A stretch of 42,858 bases of DNA, taken from contig QZKM01000001.1 in assembly GCA_003599485.1 (NCBI GenBank), positions 1 through 42,858 on the forward strand, written 5' to 3'. The notes under the pieces were generated by a model, which was not told the DNA's origin, searched no databases, and saw nothing but the letters and a program-made list of their open reading frames with translations. Each line of letters starts with the position of its first letter. Within the stretch, counting starts at the first letter, position 1. Of the stretch, positions 7,063-15,007 are shown piece after piece. Source of the DNA: Gammaproteobacteria bacterium (GTDB lineage Bacteria > Pseudomonadota > Gammaproteobacteria > SURF-13). The translations under genes were made by a program, and so were the position numbers.

Positions 7063-7839
7063 CTATTTGACTCCCTCTCCCACCTGTGGGAATGGGCCGG
7101 GGAGAGGGTTCTCCCGACCGGCGGCCGTCTGCTTGACGTGCAGACCGCACTCCTTGGCGCTCTCCTGCTCCCACCACCAGCGCCCGGCGCGCTCATCTTC
7201 GCCGGCGCTGATGGCGCGCGTGCAGGGTGCACAGCCGATGCTCGCGTAACCTTTGTCATGCAGGACATTATAGGGGACGTCGAAGTGACGGATGTAGCTC
7301 CACACTTCGTCGCGCGTCCAGTCCGCCAGCGGGTTGAATTTTCTCAGACCGTGATCTGCGTCCCATTCCGACAACGCCAGGTCTTTGCGCGCCGCGGACT
7401 GCTGCCGGCGCAGGCCGGTAATCCAGGCCTTTTTGCCTTGCAGGGCGCGCTGCAACGGCTCCACCTTGCGCATGTGGCAGCACGCCTTGCGCAGCTCCAC
7501 GCTCTCGTAAAAGGCATTCGGCCCATGCTGGGCGACATACTGCTGCACCGCTTCGGCGCGCGGGGAATAGCTCGTCAAGCGGCGGCCATAACGGCCGCGA
7601 ATAAGCTGGATGAGCCGATAGGTCTCCTCCGGCAGGCGGCCGGTGTCGAGCGTGAAGATTTCTATCGCGGGCGCGTGCTTGCAGATAACGTCGGCAAGCA
7701 CCATGTCCTCGGCGCCCAGGCTGCTGGCCAGCGCGGCGGGCGCATGATCGCGCGCAATCTCCCGCAGCGCGTTTTCCAGCGCGGCGATTTTTTTCTCCAG
7801 GACGGAGGAGAGGCCAGCGGCTACGATGCGCTCAGGCAT
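7063..7839 (-). CDS. cysH: Adenylylsulfate (APS) reductase, assimilatory
   Basis: CysH reduces activated sulfate to sulfite with thioredoxin or a similar donor. It is a 258-residue PP-loop protein (SSLGAEDMV near 39–47; DTGRLPEET near 65–73). Cys120–Cys121 (ACCHMRK) with Cys203 and Cys206 (GCAPC) form the [4Fe-4S] ligand set of the APS-using type rather than the cluster-free PAPS type, in line with no cysC in the window. The catalytic cysteine is Cys231 in KECGLH. Normally the protein ends soon after this motif; here about 22 further residues (QTAAGRENPLPGPF...) are translated from a repeat. The start overlaps the end of the siroheme reductase gene by eight bases, indicating coupling. Confidence 0.94.
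   Translation of the reverse strand: MPERIVAAGLSSVLEKKIAALENALREIARDHAPAALASSLGAEDMVLADVICKHAPAIEIFTLDTGRLPEETYRLIQLIRGRYGRRLTSYSPRAEAVQQYVAQHGPNAFYESVELRKACCHMRKVEPLQRALQGKKAWITGLRRQQSAARKDLALSEWDADHGLRKFNPLADWTRDEVWSYIRHFDVPYNVLHDKGYASIGCAPCTRAISAGEDERAGRWWWEQESAKECGLHVKQTAAGRENPLPGPFPQVGEGVK
7072..7109. repeat. CCCTCTCC / GGGAGAGG-type repeat, copy 2, translated as the CysH tail
   Basis: The left arm tccctctcccacctgtggga and the right arm gccggggagaggg form a palindrome-like element. On the minus strand it is read through as the last residues of CysH (…NPLPGPFPQVGEG…), and the cysH stop codon lies just beyond it. Copy 1 is about 55 bases away in the same intergenic gap. Confidence 0.7.
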
Positions 7840-10207
7840 GAACCGCCGCCCGCGCCTTTTGCACGCGCACGCGCGTCAGCGCGCCGTCGGGATGCGCGTG
7901 CAGAATAACATGGCCTTCCTTCTGCAAACTTTCCGAGACCTGCTGCGCGGGGTCGCCCGGCTCGAGCAGAAAATCTATCACCGCGCCGCTGTCGAGCTTG
8001 CCGAGCTCGATGCGCGCGCGCATGAAGTGCACCGGGCAGGCGTAGGACGATAAATCCACGGTGGCGGTCACGTCTCCGCTGCCCGCGGCGGCGGGGCTTT
8101 GCGCCTTGGCCGCGCGCGCCTGGGCGGGCGCCACGTACACCGGCGTGTTGACAGGCGGCAGGGTGGCGGACAGATCAAGCTGTGGATCAAACGCCTCGCA
8201 GGCGCGCGCGGCTTGAGTCATCCACGCATCGAGCCCGGCCATGAGCGCGTTAAAGCGCGTCTCGTCCTGATGCTCTTTGAGCGCCGGCAACGCCTGCGCG
8301 ATCTCGGACAGCTTCATGGCGAGCGGCAGGTATTCCGGCCGCAATTCCTGCAATTGGGTGTGCACGTTCTGAGCGATGGCGGCGAGGTCATCAAGCGATT
8401 TCTGCCCGGTCACAAACAACAGCGACTGCCCGACCAGGCGAGCCATGGCTTCGGCGCACTCGATGGCGTCCGGCAGCTTGTGCTGGTAGATGAAGGCGTT
8501 ACGGCAGCTGCGCTCGTAGGCGGCCTCGGCGAAGCGCGAGGACACCAGTTCCTGCGCCGCGCCCGCGCACTCGCCGCCGCCGAGTTGCAACACCTTGAAG
8601 GCGCCCTGTTCACCGTGGTCGAGGAGCAGAGCGGGGACTTCTTCTGGAGTGACCACGGTGAGATCGGCGAGCAGCTCCTTGAAGGAGTCCTTGCCGCGCC
8701 GCCGCGTCCAGTGGAAAAAGCTCTCGCCGTTCACGCGCTCCTGCGCATACGCCTGTTGCACGCGCGCGATGGCGGTCTCCACGCGCTGCGCGGGCACCGA
8801 CACGCTCTTGAAACCCAGGCCGCCTCCGGCGCGCCCGTCGCCGCCGAAGTACATCTGATAGTGCGGCACCAGCTTGCCGTGCAGACGGTTGCCTTCACCG
8901 TAGATGCCGATGTCGCCGGTCTCCGGTTGCGCGCAACCGTTATGGCAGCCGCTGGCGCGGATGCGCAAGTCCGCCGCACCGCCGCTTAATTTCACGCCGA
9001 TGATCTTGGATGAGGTGATGCCCAGGCGGCAGGTGGAGGTGCCGGGGCAGGCGACTACGTCGTCGCCGGGTGTGGGTTCACTTAAGCCCAACGCCGCAAG
9101 CGCCTTGCGTATCGGCTCGATGCGCGCGTCCGGCACGTGCATCATCATCAGGTTCTGATCCTGCGTGGTGCGGATGTCGTTCAAGCCTTCATCGTGCATG
9201 ATTTTGGCAATGCCGCGCAGTTGCGCCGCGTTGATGTCGCCGATCTTGAGGCTGATGGGGAATACGTTCAGGCCGCGCTGCTTCTGCGCCAGCACCTCGC
9301 GCGGCGCACCTGCGCCGCAGGCCGGGCCAGACTGCGCCACACCGCTCCAGTCGCCTCTCGGATAGGGCTTGCCCGCGAACGCGGCTCTGGTGCGCGCGTA
9401 TTCCTCGCGGTATTTTTCCCGGAAACCGTCCGGCCCGAAACGATCCACCAGGAACTTGATACGCGCCTTGGCGCGCTTGACGCGATCGGAATAACGGTGA
9501 TGCAGGGAGACGATGGCCTCCATGCACGGCAGCAAATCCTGTTCCTCGATGAATTCCTCGACCACGATGGCCTCGTGCGGCTTGTGGCCGAGACCGCCGC
9601 CGGCCAGCACCTTGAAGCCGTAGCGCCCGTCTTTTTGCGCCGCCACCACGCCGAGGTCGTGCATCATGCCCTGCGCGCAGTCGTGCTCGCAGCCGGAGAA
9701 GCTGATCTTGAACTTGCGCGGCAGATGCTGGGTGAGCGGATGGCGCAGAAAGTGCGCCACCGCGCCGTCCAGCAGCGGCGTGATATCCAAGTGCTCGCGC
9801 GGACATACGCCGGCCAGCGGACAGGCGGTGATGTTGCGCACCGTGTTGCCGCACGCCTCGCGCGTGGTAAGCCCGGCCTGCGCCAGGTGCTTGAGCACCG
9901 CGGAGGTGTCGGCCGTGGGTACGTAGTGAATCTGGAAGTCCTGGCGCGTGGTGACGTGCACCACGTCGTGCTTGACGTACTGCTCCAGCACCTCGGCGAT
10001 GGCCACCAACTGATGCGGCAGCATCTTCCCGCCCGGCGCCTTGACGCGCACCATGTGCAGGCCATCCTGACGCTGGCCGTACACGCCCTGTTGCAGGCGC
10101 GCGGCCATGAAGCGGTCGGCATCCAGCTCTTTATTCAAAAAGGCGTGTACCGCCTGCTCGTAGCGCTCGATCTCGTCGTGATTGACCAGTACGCTCGATG
10201 GGTTCAT
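7832..10207 (-). CDS. Siroheme nitrite/sulfite reductase fused to a TusA-like domain
   Basis: This 791-residue protein is expected to reduce sulfite to sulfide, given its place next to cysH, cysD and cysN. Residues 1–~510 are a nitrite/sulfite reductase with the usual internal duplication. The first half has TTRQDFQIHY (87–96), Cys129/Cys135 (ACPLAGVC) and Cys173/Cys177 (SGCEHDC). The second half has TTQDQNLMMM (347–356), Cys387/Cys393 (ACPGTSTC) and Cys421/Cys425 (SGCHNGC). Each half therefore carries a full C-x5-C plus C-x3-C siroheme/[4Fe-4S] signature, whereas E. coli CysI has it only in the second half. A helical linker region (about 540–680) is followed by an Ala/Pro-rich hinge and a TusA-like domain (715–785) with YACPVHFMRARIELG (Cys724). 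No flavoprotein partner (cysJ) is nearby, so the electron donor is probably ferredoxin-like. The ATG has AGGAG upstream. Confidence 0.9.
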   Translation of the reverse strand: MNPSSVLVNHDEIERYEQAVHAFLNKELDADRFMAARLQQGVYGQRQDGLHMVRVKAPGGKMLPHQLVAIAEVLEQYVKHDVVHVTTRQDFQIHYVPTADTSAVLKHLAQAGLTTREACGNTVRNITACPLAGVCPREHLDITPLLDGAVAHFLRHPLTQHLPRKFKISFSGCEHDCAQGMMHDLGVVAAQKDGRYGFKVLAGGGLGHKPHEAIVVEEFIEEQDLLPCMEAIVSLHHRYSDRVKRAKARIKFLVDRFGPDGFREKYREEYARTRAAFAGKPYPRGDWSGVAQSGPACGAGAPREVLAQKQRGLNVFPISLKIGDINAAQLRGIAKIMHDEGLNDIRTTQDQNLMMMHVPDARIEPIRKALAALGLSEPTPGDDVVACPGTSTCRLGITSSKIIGVKLSGGAADLRIRASGCHNGCAQPETGDIGIYGEGNRLHGKLVPHYQMYFGGDGRAGGGLGFKSVSVPAQRVETAIARVQQAYAQERVNGESFFHWTRRRGKDSFKELLADLTVVTPEEVPALLLDHGEQGAFKVLQLGGGECAGAAQELVSSRFAEAAYERSCRNAFIYQHKLPDAIECAEAMARLVGQSLLFVTGQKSLDDLAAIAQNVHTQLQELRPEYLPLAMKLSEIAQALPALKEHQDETRFNALMAGLDAWMTQAARACEAFDPQLDLSATLPPVNTPVYVAPAQARAAKAQSPAAAGSGDVTATVDLSSYACPVHFMRARIELGKLDSGAVIDFLLEPGDPAQQVSESLQKEGHVILHAHPDGALTRVRVQKARAAVHA

Positions 10208-10235
10208 AACCTGCTTCTCCTGATAAACGCGCGCT

Positions 10236-11003
10236 TCAATGCGCGATAAGCCTGAAGCCGACCAGCATCAACATGCTGGCGAGCGCAATGCGCAACACCT
10301 TCTCCGGGATATTGACGCTCAAGTGACTGCCGAGATAGATGCCTGGCAGCGAACCCAGCAACAGACTGCCCAGCAGCACGAAGTCCACGTTGCCCATGCC
10401 GAGATGCCCCAAACCCGCGACCAGGGTGAGCGGCACGGCGTGCGCGATGTCCGAGCCGACGATTTTTGTGGTGGCGATCAACGGATAGAGCAGAAACAGC
10501 GCGACCACGCCTATCGCTCCCGCGCCGATGGAGGTGAGCGTGACCAGCGCGCCCAGCACCGCGCCGGTAATGACGGTGGAGACGTTCAGGCTCGCCGGAT
10601 GAGAGCGCGTCTTGAACCAGGGATGACGCTGTAACTGCGTCTTGAAGATGAGCGCAAGCGCGGTCAGCATCACCGCCGCGCCGATAAGCGGCACGATAAT
10701 GACGTCCACCTTCCAGCCGCGCGCCTCCAGATAATGCAGCAGCAGCAAGGACAACAGCGACGCGGGCAGGCTGCCCGCGGCCAGCAGGCCGACAATGCGC
10801 CAGTCTACCGTTTTCTTTCTGGCGTGCACCCACACTCCGCCCACCTTGGTAATGCAGGCGAACAGCAGGTCGGTGCCCACCGCCTTCACCGGCGGGATGC
10901 CGAACAGGATCAAGAGCGGCGTCATGAGCGAACCGCCGCCCACGCCGGTCAAACCGACCAACAGGCCGACTACAAAACCCGATAAAGTATAGGCGAGATC
11001 CAT
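10236..11003 (-). CDS. TauE/SafE-family sulfur-anion permease
   Basis: This integral membrane protein of about 255 residues belongs to the TauE/SafE family (also called TSUP), known for transporting sulfite, sulfoacetate and related anions. The paired glycine-rich motifs GLLVGLTGVGGGSLMTPLL at the N-terminus and ALVTLTSIGAGAIGVVAL in the middle are typical, with about eight hydrophobic segments. The ATG at 11003 is chosen because it begins just before the first membrane segment and lies downstream of a plausible promoter; a GTG at 11039 would fall upstream of the predicted transcript start. It is first in the sulfate-assimilation operon, 28 bases before the reductase. It may import sulfate or export sulfite; direction cannot be told. 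Confidence 0.88.
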   Translation of the reverse strand: MDLAYTLSGFVVGLLVGLTGVGGGSLMTPLLILFGIPPVKAVGTDLLFACITKVGGVWVHARKKTVDWRIVGLLAAGSLPASLLSLLLLHYLEARGWKVDVIIVPLIGAAVMLTALALIFKTQLQRHPWFKTRSHPASLNVSTVITGAVLGALVTLTSIGAGAIGVVALFLLYPLIATTKIVGSDIAHAVPLTLVAGLGHLGMGNVDFVLLGSLLLGSLPGIYLGSHLSVNIPEKVLRIALASMLMLVGFRLIAH

Positions 11004-11041
11004 TGTAAGGGATGCACGTGGCGCAGAGAAATCTGACACGC

Positions 11042-11070
11042 AGTATAGCAGGAGCGTATATACTCATAAA
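11042..11070 (-). promoter_or_regulatory. Candidate promoter for the sulfate-assimilation operon
   Basis: On the minus strand, TATACT (11047–11042) lies 17 bases after TTTATG (11070–11065). The region is strongly A+T-rich compared with its surroundings and is shared with the divergent cysB promoter, so CysB binding here is likely by analogy with enterobacterial cys promoters. Confidence 0.5.
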
Positions 11071-11079
11071 AGAATATAA

Positions 11080-11109
11080 TTGTATATGTATATCGTTTTT
11101 TGTTATAAT
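11080..11109 (+). promoter_or_regulatory. Candidate sigma70 promoter of cysB
   Basis: TTGTAT (11080–11085) and a consensus TATAAT (11104–11109) are separated by 18 bases, ending 29 bases before the cysB ATG. It faces away from the permease promoter, with under 50 bases between the two –10 boxes and –35 boxes together, so one bound regulator could affect both. Confidence 0.6.
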
Positions 11110-11137
11110 AAGGCGGCCGGGAGGGCTTTATAACACC

Positions 11138-12061
11138 ATGAATCTACAGCAGTTACGCTACATCTGCGAAGTTGAGCGGCAAAACTTGAGCATCTCGCTC
11201 GCCGCCGCCAGCCTGCATACCTCGCAACCCGGGGTGAGCAAGCAAATCCACCTGCTGGAGCAGGAACTCGGCGTGCGCATCTTCGAGCGTAGCGGCAAGC
11301 GCCTGACCGGCGTGACCGCGCCGGGGCGCATCATACTCGCGCAGGCGAAAGAAGTGCTGCGCGATGTGCAGAACATCAGGCAGATCGGCACCGAGTTCAC
11401 CAACGAAATCGCGGGCAGCCTGTCCATCGCCGCCACTCACACCCAGGCGCGCTACGCGCTGCCCAGGGCAATCAAGCAATTCACCGGGCGCTATCCGCAG
11501 GTCAATCTGCACATTCACCAGGGCAACCCGACCCAGATCGCCGAGATGGTGGAGTCCGGCCTCGCGGACATCGGCATCGCCACCGAGGCGCTGGCGCTGC
11601 ATGAACAATTGGTGGTGATGCCCTGCTATCAATGGAACCGCTGCGTGGTCGCGCCGCCTGGCCACCCCATCCTGAAACAAAAAACGCTCACGCTGGAGGC
11701 CATCGCGCATTATCCCATCGTGACCTATGATTTCGCCTTCGCCGGGCGCTCGCTCATCAACAAGGCGTTCGAGGCGCGCGGCCTTACGCCCAACGTGGCG
11801 CTCACCGCGCTCGATTCGGACGTGATAAAAACCTATGTGGGACTCGGCTTAGGGATAGGCCTGCTCGCCAGAATGGCGTTTGATCCGGAACAGGACAAAA
11901 ATCTGCGCATGCGCGATTGCGCGCACCTGTTCGAACCCAGCACCACGCTGATCGCGGTGCGGCGCGGGACGTTTCTGCGCGGCTATATGTACGACTTCAT
12001 CGAGTTTTTCGCGCCGCATCTCACGCGCGAGACGGTGGATAAGGCAATGCAACGGGATTAA
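11138..12061 (+). CDS. cysB: LysR-family regulator of cysteine biosynthesis
   Basis: CysB activates sulfate-assimilation genes in response to O-/N-acetylserine and sulfur status. The 307-residue protein follows the CysB/Cbl pattern along its length: MNLQQLRYICEV, the recognition helix region TSQPGVSKQIHLLEQELG, GKRLTGVTAPG, then the ligand-binding domain with TTHTQARYALP-like (ATHTQARYALPRAIK), HQGNPTQIAEMV, ATEAL and PCYQWNR, and the C-terminal RRGTFLRGYMYDFIEFF. Codons upstream of ATG 11138 are open but not CysB-like; GGGAGG about a dozen bases before the ATG supports this start. It is divergent from the sulfur operon it probably controls. Its stop overlaps the convergent topA stop. Confidence 0.95.
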   Translation: MNLQQLRYICEVERQNLSISLAAASLHTSQPGVSKQIHLLEQELGVRIFERSGKRLTGVTAPGRIILAQAKEVLRDVQNIRQIGTEFTNEIAGSLSIAATHTQARYALPRAIKQFTGRYPQVNLHIHQGNPTQIAEMVESGLADIGIATEALALHEQLVVMPCYQWNRCVVAPPGHPILKQKTLTLEAIAHYPIVTYDFAFAGRSLINKAFEARGLTPNVALTALDSDVIKTYVGLGLGIGLLARMAFDPEQDKNLRMRDCAHLFEPSTTLIAVRRGTFLRGYMYDFIEFFAPHLTRETVDKAMQRD

Positions 12062-14358
12062 TTGGCGGCCGCAGTCTGCTGCTCCGGCGGCTCATAGGGC
12101 GTGGCGTAACCGCATTCCTTGCGCGGGCATACCTTTTCCGTACCGCGGCGCTTGGTGGTCTTGATGGTGACGAGCGGCCAGGCGCAGCGCGGGCAGGGTT
12201 CGTTCACCGGTTCATTCCATACCGCGTAGTTGCACGCGGGGTAGGTGGCGCAGGAATAGAAAATCTTGCCGTAGCGCGATTTGCGTTTGAGCAGATTGCC
12301 CTTGTGGCACTGCGGGCATTCGACGCCGGTGTCGGCCGGTTTCTCCAGCGGCTCCATGTGCTTGCAGTTGGGGTAGTTGCTGCAGCCGATGAATTTTCCG
12401 TAGCGCCCGCTCTTGATGACCAGCGCGCTGTTGCATGAGGGACAGCTGCGGCCTTCCACGACTTGCGGGCCTTCCGCGCCCGGCTTGTCGTCCAGGTTGC
12501 GCGTGTAATCGCAGTCGGGGTAAGCGGTGCAGCCGATGAAACGCCCGCGCCGGCCGAGGCGGATGGACAAGGGCTTGCCGCACTTGGGGCAGTTTTCATT
12601 CATCGCCTCCTGTGTTACGTCCTTGCGCTGCACGGTTTCATCCTTGGTGCTCACCTGTTTCTTGAATGGCCCCCAAAACTCCTTCATCACCGGCACCCAT
12701 TCCTTTTCGCCGCGCGCGATGGCGTCCAGTTCATCTTCCAGGCGCGCGGTGAAATCGTAGTCCACGTATTGGGTGAAGTGCTGGGTGAGAAATTTATTGA
12801 CCACGCGCCCCAGATCGGTCGGGGTGAAGCGGTGCTTGTCGAGCGTGGCGTATTCACGGTCCACCAGGGTGGTGATGATGCTGGCGTAGGTGGAAGGGCG
12901 GCCGATGCCGTGATCTTCCAGCGCCTTGACCAGGCTTGCCTCGCTGTAGCGCGGCGGCGGTTCGGTGAAGTGCTGCTCGGCGCGCAACGCGCGCAGTTCC
13001 ACCTCGTCGCCCGCTGCAAGCGGCGGCAGGGTGCGCTCTTCCTCCTGCTGCGCGGCGTCGTCCACGCCTTCTTCGTACACCGCGAGAAAGCCGGGGTCCA
13101 CGATGGTGGAGCCGTTGGCGCGGAATACGCCCGCATCGCCCGCGGCCAAATCCGCCGCCACGGTGTCTATGGTGGCGTGCTGCATCTGGCAGGCGATGGT
13201 GCGGCGCCAGATGAGCTGGTACAGCTTGAACTGGTCGGGCGTCAAATGGGTCTTGATCGTCTCCGGCACAAGCTGCGCCGAGGTGGGGCGGATCGCCTCG
13301 TGCGCCTCCTGCGCGTTTTTCGAGCGGGTTTTATAGACCTGCACCTGGGCGGGCAGGGCCTGCTTGCCGAAGCGCTGCTCGATGACCGCGCGGATTTCCG
13401 CCAGCGCCTCCTGCGCCAGATTGACCGAATCGGTGCGCATGTAGCTGATTAAACCGACCGCGCCTTCGCCGGTGTCTATACCTTCATACAACTGCTGCGC
13501 CACGCGCATGGTGCGCTGTGCGCCAAAACCCAGTTTGCGCGCGGCCTCCTGTTGCAGCGTGGAGGTGGTAAACGGCGCGGACGGATTGCGCTTGCGCTGC
13601 TTTTTGTCCACCCTGGCGACGGTGAGTTTGCCCCGCGCCGCCTGCAGCAGTTCGTCACGCAATGCGTGCGCCTGCGCGGCGCCGGTAACGCTGAACTGGG
13701 TAAGCTTGGCGCCACGGTGCTCGGCCAGGCGCGCCATGAAGGGCTGGTCTTTCACGGCGGCATCGGCCTCCATCGTCCAGTATTCGCGCGCCTGGAATTT
13801 TTCGATCTCGTCTTCGCGCTCGCAAATGAGTCGCAGCGCCGGACTCTGCACGCGCCCGGCGGACAACCCTCTGCGTATCTTGGTCCACAGCAGCGGGGAA
13901 AGATTGAAGCCCACCAGATAGTCCAGCGCGCGCCTGGCCTGCTGCGCGTTTATCAGTTCCTGCGCCAAACCGCGCGGGTGCTGGATCGCCTCCTGTATCG
14001 CGCGCTGGGTGATTTCATTGAACACCACGCGCCGCACTTCCTTGTCCTTGAGCAGCTTTTTCTGCTTGAGGATTTCGTACAAATGCCAGGAGATGGCCTC
14101 GCCCTCGCGGTCCGGATCGGTGGCAAGATACAGGGCATCGGCCTTCTTGAGCGCCCTGGCGATGGCCTCGACGTGTTTTTCGTTCTTCTCGATCAGCTGG
14201 TACTTCATGGCGAAGCCGCGCTCCGGGTCCACCGCGCCCTCTTTCGGCAGCAGATCGCGCACGTGGCCGTACGAAGCCATCACCTCGAAGTCCTTGCCCA
14301 GGTACTTCTTGATGGTCTTGGCCTTGGCCGGCGACTCAACGATGACGAGATTTTTCAT
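12058..14358 (-). CDS. topA: DNA topoisomerase I
   Basis: Type IA topoisomerase relaxes negative supercoils by passing a strand through a transient break. The 766-residue protein begins with the TOPRIM domain (VIVESPAKAKTI with Glu8; DPDREGE with Asp81 and Asp83) and carries the catalytic tyrosine in SYMRTDS (Tyr306). The C-terminus has four cysteine zinc-ribbon units starting CPKC, CPSC, CPQC and CPRC, followed by a short acidic/Gln-rich tail. It lies at the end of the minus-strand dprA–smg–topA series, with a terminator and an inverted repeat between smg and topA, so it likely has its own promoter there. Its stop codon shares bases with that of convergent cysB (12058–12061). Confidence 0.97.
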   Translation of the reverse strand: MKNLVIVESPAKAKTIKKYLGKDFEVMASYGHVRDLLPKEGAVDPERGFAMKYQLIEKNEKHVEAIARALKKADALYLATDPDREGEAISWHLYEILKQKKLLKDKEVRRVVFNEITQRAIQEAIQHPRGLAQELINAQQARRALDYLVGFNLSPLLWTKIRRGLSAGRVQSPALRLICEREDEIEKFQAREYWTMEADAAVKDQPFMARLAEHRGAKLTQFSVTGAAQAHALRDELLQAARGKLTVARVDKKQRKRNPSAPFTTSTLQQEAARKLGFGAQRTMRVAQQLYEGIDTGEGAVGLISYMRTDSVNLAQEALAEIRAVIEQRFGKQALPAQVQVYKTRSKNAQEAHEAIRPTSAQLVPETIKTHLTPDQFKLYQLIWRRTIACQMQHATIDTVAADLAAGDAGVFRANGSTIVDPGFLAVYEEGVDDAAQQEEERTLPPLAAGDEVELRALRAEQHFTEPPPRYSEASLVKALEDHGIGRPSTYASIITTLVDREYATLDKHRFTPTDLGRVVNKFLTQHFTQYVDYDFTARLEDELDAIARGEKEWVPVMKEFWGPFKKQVSTKDETVQRKDVTQEAMNENCPKCGKPLSIRLGRRGRFIGCTAYPDCDYTRNLDDKPGAEGPQVVEGRSCPSCNSALVIKSGRYGKFIGCSNYPNCKHMEPLEKPADTGVECPQCHKGNLLKRKSRYGKIFYSCATYPACNYAVWNEPVNEPCPRCAWPLVTIKTTKRRGTEKVCPRKECGYATPYEPPEQQTAAAN

Positions 14359-14366
14359 AAAGATTC

Positions 14367-14420
14367 AGTGGCGAGCAGCGAGTGGCCAGGCATCAATTCT
14401 TTTCCTCGCTACTCGCCACT
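14367..14420. repeat. Inverted repeat in the topA leader
   Basis: The arms agtggcgagcagcgag (14367–14382) and ctcgctactcgccact (14405–14420) match at 15 of 16 positions with a 22-base loop. The left arm is followed by another GTGGC, so the unit looks built from reiterated GTGGCGAG-like modules. It lies 9 bases upstream of the topA start. Confidence 0.7.
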
Positions 14421-14445
14421 AGTAGATACTGTCTTAATTAAAGCA

Positions 14446-14466
14446 AAGCCCGCATGACGCGGGCTT
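14446..14466 (-). terminator. Rho-independent terminator of smg
   Basis: On the minus strand the stem AAGCCCGC / GCGGGCTT with a five-base loop is followed by TGCTTTAATT. It lies about 30 bases after the smg stop codon. The T tract is modest, so termination may be incomplete. Confidence 0.68.
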
Positions 14467-14494
14467 GGTAAAGATGATGCACCGGAATAGAAGG

Positions 14495-14977
14495 TCAATG
14501 CAACTCTTGCGTGACCTCATCCATCACCAGCACTTTCATGCGCGCGAGCGCGTTTTCCTGGCCGGGCTGATTGAACAGCACCATCAGCACCACCCACTTT
14601 AATTCTTCCAGGTTGATTTCGTCCGTCTCCAGCGCCATGACGCGGTCTATGACCAGTTCGCGGCTCACCCCATCAAGCACTCCGACCTGCTCCAGGAACA
14701 GCAGAAAGCCGCGCCCGTCCATGCCGAGCTTGCCTATTTCCTGTTCGGTGAACACGCGAAACGAGGGCCGCACGCCGCTGTCTTGCCGCTCCGCGTGGCC
14801 GTCCTGCAACCCGGCCAGGCCTTCCAGCCAGGCCAGCGCCTTGTTGATTTCGGCTTGCGGGAAACCCGCCTCCAGCAACTCGGTTTTCAGTGACTCTTGA
14901 TCGGAACTGATCTCGGCCTCTTCATCCATATAGCTTTCGAACAGGTACATCAATACGTCCAGTACATTTTCTTTCAT
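14495..14977 (-). CDS. smg: Smg / DUF494 family protein
   Basis: This 160-residue protein of the Smg (DUF494) family starts MKENVLDVLMYLFESYMDEEAE, the characteristic opening of the family, and continues with an acidic helical region and a C-terminal DEINLEELKWVVLMVLFNQPGQE segment that is highly typical. Its molecular function is unknown; it is conserved beside dprA in many beta- and gammaproteobacteria, as here. It probably shares a transcript with dprA, whose stop lies 30 bases upstream of its start. It is cytoplasmic, with no membrane segment seen. Confidence 0.95.
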   Translation of the reverse strand: MKENVLDVLMYLFESYMDEEAEISSDQESLKTELLEAGFPQAEINKALAWLEGLAGLQDGHAERQDSGVRPSFRVFTEQEIGKLGMDGRGFLLFLEQVGVLDGVSRELVIDRVMALETDEINLEELKWVVLMVLFNQPGQENALARMKVLVMDEVTQELH

Positions 14978-15007
14978 GTCAGTTCCTTAATTTTAAGAAA
15001 CGTTGAT

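Noticed and set aside
9137-10249. 370-codon open frame opposite the siroheme reductase
   Set aside because: The minus-strand gene is unmistakable; the plus-strand frame has no family features.
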